NCBI GenBank assembly: GCA_900544075.1
Contig: UQTJ01000048.1
Location: 1-20,212, forward strand
Direction: 5' to 3'
Length of the DNA stretch: 20,212 bases
DNA from: an uncultured Bacteroides sp.
GTDB taxonomy: Bacteria > Bacteroidota > Bacteroidia > Bacteroidales > Bacteroidaceae
A model generated the notes under the pieces. That model was given only the letters and a program-made list of their open reading frames with translations. It was not told where the DNA came from and searched no databases. This document shows positions 1 to 5,919 of the stretch, in pieces (the first letter of the stretch is position 1; each line of letters opens with the position of its first letter). A program made the position numbers and the translations under genes.

Positions 1-15
1 ATGAAAAACACAGTA

Positions 16-45
16 CAAAGGTACGGACTTTTCGGTAATCTGCAA
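16..45 (-). promoter_or_regulatory. Bacteroidetes-type promoter for a leftward gene outside the window
   Basis: On the minus strand there is a -7 element TACCTTTG (16-23), matching TAnnTTTG, and a TTG (43-45) 19 bp upstream. This is the Bacteroidetes primary sigma-factor promoter layout. Transcription would run left and start near position 9, so the gene it serves lies beyond the left edge. It is placed just downstream of the nadA terminator, which fits a new transcription unit. The gene itself cannot be identified. Confidence 0.6.
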
Positions 46-95
46 GTATTTCAGTGAAAAAACCGTGTTTTATAACATAGTTTAATAAATAAAGA

Positions 96-130
96 AAATG
101 CTCCATGTTTGTTAACAATACGGAGCATTT
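96..130 (-). terminator. Intrinsic terminator of nadA
   Basis: A 9-bp perfect inverted repeat (AAATGCTCC at 96-104, GGAGCATTT at 122-130) encloses a 17-nt loop. It begins 24 bp after the nadA stop codon. Read on the minus strand, the hairpin is followed by a T-rich run (complement of 81-95), as expected for a rho-independent terminator of the leftward nadA transcript. Confidence 0.7.
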
Positions 131-154
131 ATGTTAATTGTTAAAATACAGTCT

Positions 155-1144
155 TTACAATCCGAGTTTTGCCGAAATATCAAGCATACGTTTTATCGGC
201 TTGATGGCTTCTTTTGCTATCGCTTCGTCCACTACTACTTCCGGCCATTCGTATTTCAATGTATTATAAAGTTTCTCCAGAGTGTTCAGACGCATGAAGT
301 TACATTCATTGCAAGCACAGGTGCTGTCTTCAGGTGGTGCAGGAATGAAGTTCTTTTCTGGGCACTTACGACGCATTTCGAACAGGATTCCGCTTTCGGT
401 AGCAACAATAAAGTCTTTCTTGTCGCTGTTCATCGCGTGTTTCAGCAGTCCGGCAGTAGAGCCTATCTTATCTGCCAACTTGGCTACCGCTCCCTTACAC
501 TCAGGATGTACCAGTACATCGGCATCAGGGTATTGCTTTTTAAGCTCTATAATCTTCTCTACAGAGAATTTTTCGTGAACATGGCATGCTCCGTCCCAAA
601 GAAGCATATTTCGGCCTGTAACGGAATTTATGTAGTTTCCGAGGTTCTTGTCCGGACCGAAGATGATTGGCTGGTCGGCAGGGAAGCTTTCCACTATCTG
701 TTTGGCATTGGTAGATGTAACCACTACGTCTGTCACTGCCTTTACGGCTGCGCTTGTATTGACGTAAGAAATTACGGTGTGGTCCGGGTGCTGCTTCACA
801 AACTCGGCAAATTTGTCGGCTGGACAGCTGTCGGCCAACGAACATCCTGCGTTGAAATCCGGTATGAGAACTTTCTTGTCGGGACACAGTATCTTTGCTG
901 TTTCTCCCATGAAGTGGACACCGCACATCACTATTATCTCGGCATCGGTCTTTGCTGCCCATTGTGCAAGCGCGAGGCTGTCGCCAATGAAGTCGGCGAT
1001 TTCCTGTATTTCGTCCGCCTGGTAGAAGTGTCCCAATATTACGGCATTCTTTTCCTTGCGGAGTTTGTCTATTTCGGCTTTCAAGTCCAGTGTCTTGTCT
1101 ACGGGTTCATCCACATAACCCTTTTTCAACCATTCTTCTTTCAT
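155..1144 (-). CDS. nadA: Quinolinate synthase A (NadA)
   Basis: The product is a 329-residue cytosolic enzyme that condenses iminoaspartate with dihydroxyacetone phosphate to make quinolinate, the pyridine precursor of NAD. The NadA family is recognised by GHFYQADEIQ (38-47), MCGVHFMGETAKIL (73-86), AGCSLADSCP (99-108), WDGACHVHEKF (183-193) and the C-terminal CACNECNFMRLN region (276-287). By comparison with E. coli NadA, the likely ligands of the oxygen-sensitive [4Fe-4S] cluster are C101, C187 and C281. The length is normal for the family. The ATG at 1144 starts just before the conserved N-terminal region, and the leader is A-rich with no clear Shine-Dalgarno sequence. It is a single-gene unit: nadB and nadC, its usual pathway partners, are not in the window. 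Family assignment is very secure. Confidence 0.97.
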   Translation of the reverse strand: MKEEWLKKGYVDEPVDKTLDLKAEIDKLRKEKNAVILGHFYQADEIQEIADFIGDSLALAQWAAKTDAEIIVMCGVHFMGETAKILCPDKKVLIPDFNAGCSLADSCPADKFAEFVKQHPDHTVISYVNTSAAVKAVTDVVVTSTNAKQIVESFPADQPIIFGPDKNLGNYINSVTGRNMLLWDGACHVHEKFSVEKIIELKKQYPDADVLVHPECKGAVAKLADKIGSTAGLLKHAMNSDKKDFIVATESGILFEMRRKCPEKNFIPAPPEDSTCACNECNFMRLNTLEKLYNTLKYEWPEVVVDEAIAKEAIKPIKRMLDISAKLGL

Positions 1145-1220
1145 AACTATAAATATTTTATTTTTTCTTCTTTTTAAAAGAAATCCTATGATGCTATTAA
1201 TAGGCTGTTGATTGTGTTAG

Positions 1221-1228
1221 CAAAAATA
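1221..1228 (-). promoter_or_regulatory. Candidate -7 element of the nadA promoter
   Basis: TATTTTTG on the minus strand fits TAnnTTTG and lies 77 bp upstream of the nadA start, giving a leader of roughly 70 nt. No convincing TTTG element is present at the -33 position, so this is a weak call. Confidence 0.35.
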
Positions 1229-1296
1229 ATACCGTATTTCTTGCTTTTTAAGTTATTAATATAAGTGCTTACTGTATCAATAACGATTCAACAGCG

Positions 1297-1322
1297 TTAA
1301 GTGCTGATAATTCAGTACTTAG
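1297..1322. repeat. Imperfect hairpin with TAAGTGCT arm
   Basis: TAAGTGCTGA (1298-1307) pairs with TCAGTACTTA (1312-1321) across a TAAT loop, with one G-U pair. The arm word TAAGTGCT also occurs at 1262-1269. There is no T-tract and no gene ends here, so it looks more like an operator or structural element than a terminator. Confidence 0.4.
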
Positions 1323-1565
1323 TTGGTATATTAACATTTTGTTGATATTGTGCAAAGTTAAAAACTTTCCATTTATCAACTATTCATTTCTTATTAAAAT
1401 TGTGTTCAAATTGTTTCAGAAACTTTCAGGTTAGTTTTTTGGATTGTTGATTTTTAGATACTTATAGATGTTTGATTCAGAAATGCAAGAAATAGTTTTA
1501 AAATTCTATTCTCACGTTTTCTACACCTTTTCAACAGATTTCAACAGGGTTATCAATATTGTTTT

Positions 1566-1573
1566 TATCTTTG
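1566..1573 (+). promoter_or_regulatory. Candidate -7 element for the trmH-family gene
   Basis: TATCTTTG fits TAnnTTTG and lies 25 bp before the ATG at 1599, leaving a short leader of roughly 18-20 nt. The -33 region holds only weak TTTC-like matches, so the upstream half is unclear. Confidence 0.5.
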
Positions 1574-1598
1574 CGGACATAATCGTAAACAAATAGAT

Positions 1599-2153
1599 AT
1601 GTCTGAAATAAGAAAGCTGAAAATAACGGAAATGAACCGTCTGACGGTGGAAGAATTCAAGGAGGCGGACAAGCTTCCTTTAGTGGTGGTACTTGATGAA
1701 GTGAGAAGTCTGCACAATATTGGTGCTGTATTCCGTACCTCGGATGCTTTTCTTGTGAACAGGATATATCTTTGCGGAATTACGGCTACTCCTCCTAATG
1801 CTGAGATGCACAAGACGGCTCTGGGGGCTGAAAATACTGTGGACTGGAAGTATTGTCAGAACACACAAGATGCTGTAAATGAGCTGCATGAGGCCGGATA
1901 TACAGTTTTGTCGATAGAACAGTGCGAAGGTAGTACGATGCTTGGTGATATGGTTCTGGATAAGGACAGGAAATATGCCATAGTAATGGGAAATGAGGTG
2001 AAAGGTGTGAAACAGGAGGTGGTTGATATGTGCGACGGATGTATCGAGATACCTCAGTATGGCACTAAACATTCTCTGAACGTATCTGTAACTGCGGGAA
2101 TTGTGTTATGGGAGTTTGCCAACAAGCTGATGGAGTTCAGAAATAACTGTTGA
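1599..2153 (+). CDS. TrmH/SpoU-family RNA 2'-O-ribose methyltransferase
   Basis: The 184-residue protein is a SPOUT-class, SAM-dependent methyltransferase that methylates a ribose 2'-OH in tRNA or rRNA. All three SpoU motifs are visible: motif 1 around N40-R46 (HNIGAVFRTSDAF, with the catalytic Arg at 46), motif 2 (VMGNEVKGV, 129-137, E133) and motif 3 (IPQYGTKHSLNVSVTAG, 151-167), which forms the knotted SAM site. It is little more than the catalytic knot domain, like TrmL-type enzymes, and lacks the N-terminal RNA-binding domain of RlmB. The exact RNA target cannot be read from sequence, so I give no gene symbol. It is a single-gene unit convergent with the DUF4294 gene. Its TGA stop lies inside a TGTTGATAA box. 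Confidence 0.9.
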   Translation: MSEIRKLKITEMNRLTVEEFKEADKLPLVVVLDEVRSLHNIGAVFRTSDAFLVNRIYLCGITATPPNAEMHKTALGAENTVDWKYCQNTQDAVNELHEAGYTVLSIEQCEGSTMLGDMVLDKDRKYAIVMGNEVKGVKQEVVDMCDGCIEIPQYGTKHSLNVSVTAGIVLWEFANKLMEFRNNC

Positions 2154-2173
2154 TAACGTTATTAATAAAGTAA

Positions 2174-2222
2174 TTATCCACAATATAAACATCGGAAAAT
2201 CAAGAGTTTATATTGTGGATAA
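2174..2222. terminator. Bidirectional terminator hairpin whose arms are DnaA-box-like
   Basis: TTATCCACAATATAAAC (2174-2190) and its exact reverse complement (2206-2222) form a 17-bp stem with a 15-nt loop. It sits between the convergent trmH-family and DUF4294 genes, whose stops are at 2153 and 2228, so it probably ends both transcripts. The outer 9 bp of each arm is the perfect DnaA box TTATCCACA. T-tracts beyond the stem are poor on both sides, so termination is inferred mainly from position. Confidence 0.6.
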
Positions 2223-2227
2223 ATGTT

Positions 2228-2824
2228 TTATAGCTGTCCGTTTTCAACAAGGGTGATTATACGTTCCACCATCTCATCCTCGTCTTCCGGTCTGTATTCT
2301 TTTTTAAGACTTGCACCGAACAGTGCGGCGAATGTCTGATAGAATCCTGCTTTAAGTGGTCCCATGAAAGCTTTTACAAGTTGGTAGGACGATTGGTTAC
2401 ATTCGCGGTTTACTAACTTTATCAACAATTTACCCTGTGAAAATGTCAATTTCTTCATTCGTGGGGTGTATTGTTCCTTCAGTCCTTTTTCTACAGCCTT
2501 GATGTGTTTTTCTTTGGCTTCCTCATTCGGTAGAGTTTCAAGATATTCGTAAGTTTCTATAACTATTCCTCTGATTTCTTTGGCTATAGGCAGGGTTTTC
2601 TTTACATCCCTGACTAATTTATAGTAATATCTTTCCTGTTTTTTATTTTTAAATCTCATTTTAGGGTACACATATACGTTTCTCAGAGTTATATATGGTA
2701 TAGTGTCTCCTTCGTAGACACAAACTTTGACCATATATCCTTTGTGTTGCGGTGAATCCTGTGCTTTCAGTTCCGGTATTGTTAAAAAGCACATCATTGT
2801 TAATATGTATATGTATTTACTCAT
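2228..2824 (-). CDS. DUF4294 domain-containing secreted protein
   Basis: This 198-residue protein of unknown function starts with a signal peptide (MSKYIYILTMMCFLTIPELKAQ) that should be cut after about residue 22, sending it to the periplasm. The rest matches the Bacteroidetes DUF4294 pattern: a DTIPYITLRNVYVYP segment near residues 41-55, then a charged helical region with RYYYKLVRDVKKTLPIAKEI, and a positively charged middle. I chose the ATG at 2824 rather than a GTG two codons upstream. It is divergent from the helix-hairpin-helix protein with only 79 bp between starts, so the two may share a control region. The C-terminus is acidic. The family call is from memory of its conserved pattern; no biochemical role can be assigned. 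Confidence 0.8.
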   Translation of the reverse strand: MSKYIYILTMMCFLTIPELKAQDSPQHKGYMVKVCVYEGDTIPYITLRNVYVYPKMRFKNKKQERYYYKLVRDVKKTLPIAKEIRGIVIETYEYLETLPNEEAKEKHIKAVEKGLKEQYTPRMKKLTFSQGKLLIKLVNRECNQSSYQLVKAFMGPLKAGFYQTFAALFGASLKKEYRPEDEDEMVERIITLVENGQL

Positions 2825-2892
2825 CAGCACAAAAATAGGAATAAAAACAATTATATGGTCGATAAATGTATTATTTTTTATTGTTTATAAGT

Positions 2893-2913
2893 TTATCAAC
2901 ACTATGTGGATAA
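2893..2913. promoter_or_regulatory. Inverted pair of DnaA-box-like sites over a start codon
   Basis: TTATCAACA (2893-2901) and TGTGGATAA (2905-2913, reverse complement of TTATCCACA) face each other with 3 bp between them. They span the ATG at 2904. A very AT-rich stretch (about 2831-2892) lies directly upstream. DnaA or a similar factor binding here could control the divergent genes or mark an unwinding site; this is inference. Confidence 0.4.
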
Positions 2914-4952
2914 GTAGATTAATAGTTTATATTTCAATGAGTTGTATTTTTATAACTTGTTTATATTCCCAATCAGATATAGTAGAGTGGAGTGAGCTGT
3001 CGGTAGATGATGAGAACCTTGCTGCACTGTTTGAACAGTATGAGGAATTGTCCGAAATAGCCGAAAATCCGTTTAATTTTAACACTTTGACGAAAGAGCA
3101 GCTTGAGCAGTTACCTTTCCTCTCGGATAAGATGATTGAAAATATACTTTATTACGTTTATAAGTACGGTCCTGTGGTAAGTAAGAAGGAGTTATTGGGA
3201 GTGGAAGGTATGGACTGGCAGACAAGGAAGTTTCTTGAACATTTCATATATATAGGGCCGGCCAAGGAGGAAGATGAAAAGTTCAGTTTCAAGCGTATGA
3301 TGAAATATAACCGTCAGGAATTAACAACACGTGTTGATATCCCGTTAAATCAGAAGGCAGGATATGCGGATTATCCTGAAAATGTTCTTATTGACAGTCC
3401 AAACAAGAAATACTATGGCAGTCCGTTTTATAACAATGTCCGCTACAGATTTGAGTATAACAAGCAGGTTTACTTCGGATTGACAGCCGAGAAAGACCCC
3501 GGAGAACCTTTCTTCAGGCTTTATAACAGAAAGGGATATGACTTTTATTCTGCGTATCTTTATTTACAGGATGTTGGCAGGTTCAAATCTTTAGCCTTAG
3601 GTAATTATAAGGCATCGTTTGGGTACGGGCTTGTTATGAACATGGGTTTCAGTATGGGGAAATATACTTCTTCATCGTCATTGAGGCGCACCGGGCAGGG
3701 AATATCGAAATATACTTCTACGGGCGAATACAATTATCTGCAGGGAGTGGCTGCTACTTACAGGCTGGCGAAAAGATGGGATGCTACGCTTTTCTATTCG
3801 TTCAGAAACATGGATGCACGTGTTGAAAACCAGTTCATAAGGTCGTTGAAAACTGATGGATATCATAGGCTGTACAAGGATATGGAAAAGAGAAATACGG
3901 TATCTAATCATGTGATTGGCAGTAATTTAACTTATGATGGAAAGAATGTTGAATACGGATTAACAGCTGTTTATAACTGTTTTGATAAAATGTTGAATCC
4001 TGACTACCAGCCTTACAATCATTATTATCCTCGTGGAAAGGATTTCTTCAATGCAGGAGTATTCTATAAATTCTTTCTGAATAAACTTATGATTTCGGGA
4101 GAAACAGCGGTTGATAAGGGTGGAGCGATTGCAACAATCAATTCTGTGTGTTATTCACCGACTGTTGATACTGATATAACACTTATCAACAGGTATTATG
4201 ACAAGAAATATCAGAGTATCTATGCAAGTTCTTTCGGAGAGAATTCAAGGACTCAGAATGAAGCCGGTGTTTATTTGGGTCTGGAAACCAGTACTATACA
4301 GAACACAAAGTTATTATGTTATGTTGATTACTTCTATTTTCCATGGAAAAGATATCGTGTGGATATGGCAGGTACGTCGGGAATAGAGGGGGTATGTCAG
4401 TTGAGTTATTCACATAGCAATTCACTGTCTATGTTGATAAAGTACAGTGTGAAAAACAAGGCTCAGAACTATTCTGCAGACGATGGTCAGAAGTATGTTT
4501 TACCGTATATCCGCCATAGGGCAAGATATCAGGTGAATTATTCACTGAATGATAATAACTCTGTTAAAGTTTTAGCTGATTATACCAATACTGGATATTG
4601 GGGACAGGGAACAACAAACGGTTTTCTGCTTTCTGCTACTGCCAATTTAGGTCATGAAGCGTTTCCGGTGAAAGCGTCCGTAAGCGGTGCATGGTTTTCA
4701 ACAGATGATTATAACTCGCGTGTATATCTTTATGAACCGGGATTGCTTTATGCTTTTTCGATGTCTTCTTTCTATGGCAAAGGAACAAGAGCTGCTTTGA
4801 AATTGCAGTATAACTTTAGGAAATTCCTTATGTTTCAGGCTAAATTCGGATGGACACACTATACCGACAGGAACACTATCAGTTCAGGCACAGAAGAAAT
4901 TCAGGGGAATAACAAGGCGGATATACAGTTTCAGTTGAGAATAAAATGGTAA
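2904..4952 (+). CDS. Helix-hairpin-helix domain envelope protein with beta-barrel-like C-terminal region
   Basis: The 682-residue product has an N-terminal signal peptide (MWISRLIVYISMSCIFITCLYSQ), then a ComEA-like helix-hairpin-helix region at about 57-117 (FNFNTLTKEQLEQLPFLSD, then KELLGVEGMDW). The remaining roughly 550 residues are rich in aromatic beta-strand patterns and end in FQLRIKW, the aromatic C-terminus typical of outer-membrane barrels. Proteins of this layout are common in Bacteroidetes but have no defined function. The HhH part suggests nucleic-acid or protein binding outside the cytoplasm; this is inference. The frame stays open back to 2727, but I chose the ATG at 2904 because it gives a clean signal peptide and avoids overlap with the divergent gene. 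Another ATG at 2937 is possible. No terminator is evident after the stop. Confidence 0.8.
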   Translation: MWISRLIVYISMSCIFITCLYSQSDIVEWSELSVDDENLAALFEQYEELSEIAENPFNFNTLTKEQLEQLPFLSDKMIENILYYVYKYGPVVSKKELLGVEGMDWQTRKFLEHFIYIGPAKEEDEKFSFKRMMKYNRQELTTRVDIPLNQKAGYADYPENVLIDSPNKKYYGSPFYNNVRYRFEYNKQVYFGLTAEKDPGEPFFRLYNRKGYDFYSAYLYLQDVGRFKSLALGNYKASFGYGLVMNMGFSMGKYTSSSSLRRTGQGISKYTSTGEYNYLQGVAATYRLAKRWDATLFYSFRNMDARVENQFIRSLKTDGYHRLYKDMEKRNTVSNHVIGSNLTYDGKNVEYGLTAVYNCFDKMLNPDYQPYNHYYPRGKDFFNAGVFYKFFLNKLMISGETAVDKGGAIATINSVCYSPTVDTDITLINRYYDKKYQSIYASSFGENSRTQNEAGVYLGLETSTIQNTKLLCYVDYFYFPWKRYRVDMAGTSGIEGVCQLSYSHSNSLSMLIKYSVKNKAQNYSADDGQKYVLPYIRHRARYQVNYSLNDNNSVKVLADYTNTGYWGQGTTNGFLLSATANLGHEAFPVKASVSGAWFSTDDYNSRVYLYEPGLLYAFSMSSFYGKGTRAALKLQYNFRKFLMFQAKFGWTHYTDRNTISSGTEEIQGNNKADIQFQLRIKW

Positions 4953-4959
4953 CGGTATG

Positions 4960-4991
4960 TTGATAACGTGATGATATTTTCCTTATTTTTG
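4960..4991 (+). promoter_or_regulatory. Promoter of the radical SAM gene
   Basis: TATTTTTG (4984-4991) fits TAnnTTTG, and TTG (4960-4962) lies 21 bp upstream. The upstream element is inside a TGTTGATAA word (4959-4967), so a DnaA-like protein could overlap it. Transcription would start near 4998, giving a leader of about 48 nt. Confidence 0.6.
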
Positions 4992-4998
4992 CATCTGA

Positions 4999-5030
4999 CT
5001 AACAACTACACAACTAATAACTAACAACTA
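4999..5030 (+). repeat. CTAACAACTA direct repeat in the radical SAM leader
   Basis: CTAACAACTA occurs at 4999-5008 and 5021-5030, 22 bp apart, with related CAACTA words between. The leader is nearly free of G and should be unstructured. This suits Bacteroidetes translation initiation, which relies on A-rich open leaders more than on Shine-Dalgarno pairing. Confidence 0.5.
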
Positions 5031-5045
5031 AAAACTGCAAAAACC

Positions 5046-5825
5046 ATGTCAACAATAATATATCCATCTCCTATTTTCGGACCTATTCACAGCCGTCGTC
5101 TTGGAGTATCATTGGGAATCAACCTTCTGCCGTCCGACGGTAAGTTCTGTTCTTTCGACTGCATATATTGTGAGTGCGGTTATAACAAAGACCATCGTCC
5201 GAAACAGAAACTTCCAACCCGCGAAGAGGTAAAGGCTGCTCTCGAAGCTAAACTTATAGACATGAAAGCAAACGGACCATTTCCGGATGTATTGACATTT
5301 GCCGGAAACGGCGAACCTACTGCTCATCCTCATTTTGCCGGAATAATAGACGATACCATAGAGTTAAGAAACAAGTATTTTCCACAGGCAAAGGTAAGTG
5401 TGCTGAGTAATTCGACGTTCATCCATAAGCCTGAAGTTTTCAATGCATTGATGAAAGTTGATAATAATATTCTGAAGCTTGATACGGTGAATATCGACTA
5501 TATAAACACTGTTGATAAACCTGTTGGAAACTATGACTTGAATCGTGTAATCGACTGTATGAAAGCGTTTAACGGTCAGTTGATAATCCAGACAATGTTC
5601 CTGAAAGGAACTACTGACGAGGGTGTGGATATCGACAATACACATGATGATTATGTTCTTCCTTGGCTGGAAACAGTAAAGCAGATTGCTCCCCGTCAGG
5701 TAATGATTTATACCATCGACCGTGAGACACCTGATGTTCATTTGCAGAAGGCCACTCATGAAGAACTGGACAGAATATTACATCTGCTGGAGGAGGCAGG
5801 GATTAAGGCAAGTGCTTCGTATTGA
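5046..5825 (+). CDS. Radical SAM protein (COG0731-like)
   Basis: This 259-residue protein is a radical SAM enzyme, which uses a [4Fe-4S] cluster to cleave S-adenosylmethionine and start radical chemistry. The cluster motif is C35-x3-C39-x2-C42 (CSFDCIYCE). It is preceded by the family signature FGPIHSRRLGVSLGIN (11-26). A glycine-rich strand TFAGNGEPTAHP, near residues 88-99, is the SAM-binding GGE-like motif. It has no SPASM-type C-terminal cysteine cluster, so it is a minimal catalytic domain. The substrate is not known for this group, which is distantly related to wyosine-type enzymes, and no neighbour suggests one. It has its own promoter and a terminator hairpin overlapping its stop codon, so it is a single-gene unit. 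Confidence 0.88.
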   Translation: MSTIIYPSPIFGPIHSRRLGVSLGINLLPSDGKFCSFDCIYCECGYNKDHRPKQKLPTREEVKAALEAKLIDMKANGPFPDVLTFAGNGEPTAHPHFAGIIDDTIELRNKYFPQAKVSVLSNSTFIHKPEVFNALMKVDNNILKLDTVNIDYINTVDKPVGNYDLNRVIDCMKAFNGQLIIQTMFLKGTTDEGVDIDNTHDDYVLPWLETVKQIAPRQVMIYTIDRETPDVHLQKATHEELDRILHLLEEAGIKASASY

Positions 5826-5843
5826 TTACGGAGCATTTTTTTT
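5810..5843 (+). terminator. Intrinsic terminator overlapping the stop codon of the radical SAM gene
   Basis: TGCTTCGTA (5813-5821) pairs with TACGGAGCA (5827-5835), with one G-U pair. Eight T residues (5836-5843) follow. The TGA stop (5823-5825) lies in the 5-nt loop, so the last codons form one arm of the hairpin. Confidence 0.75.
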
Positions 5844-5862
5844 ATGAATAAGCTTTGTATAA

Positions 5863-5893
5863 TTGGTATTTGAACTATTATTGATTATCTTTG
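5863..5893 (+). promoter_or_regulatory. Promoter of the GH3 gene
   Basis: TATCTTTG (5886-5893) fits TAnnTTTG, with TTG (5863-5865) 20 bp upstream. The start would be near 5900, leaving a leader of about 20 nt before the ATG at 5920. It follows directly after the previous gene's terminator. Confidence 0.65.
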
Positions 5894-5919
5894 TACAAAC
5901 CTTATTTATAATTACTTAT

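Larger units (their letters stand above)
1145..1598. other. AT-rich divergent intergenic region between nadA and trmH
   Basis: This 454-bp gap separates two divergent genes. I see no credible ORF or RNA gene. It holds candidate -7 elements for both genes, TAAGTGCT repeats (1262-1269, 1298-1305) with an inverted partner ending at 1321, and several imperfect TTATCAACA-like words. Examples are TGTTGATAT near 1340, TTATCAACT near 1373, and two TTTCAACA copies at about 1530-1547. No exact DnaA box is present in this stretch. Confidence 0.5.

Noticed and set aside
1..57. Short 18-codon open frame starting with ATG at position 1
   Set aside because: It lies opposite a leftward promoter, has no family pattern and no upstream sequence to judge; the ATG at the window edge is likely chance.
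131..1177. A 348-codon open frame on the plus strand
   Set aside because: It is antisense to nadA, whose protein is clearly conserved; its translation has no recognisable domain and odd composition.
2830..2837. TATTTTTG on the minus strand as the DUF4294 promoter
   Set aside because: It would place the transcription start on the ATG itself and has no -33 partner; AT richness explains it.
2727..2903. Upstream extension of the HhH/barrel gene
   Set aside because: It overlaps the divergent DUF4294 coding region and would bury the signal peptide 59 residues inside the protein.
5863..5919. Upstream extension of the GH3 gene
   Set aside because: It overlaps a good promoter; the ATG at 5920 gives a normal signal peptide.
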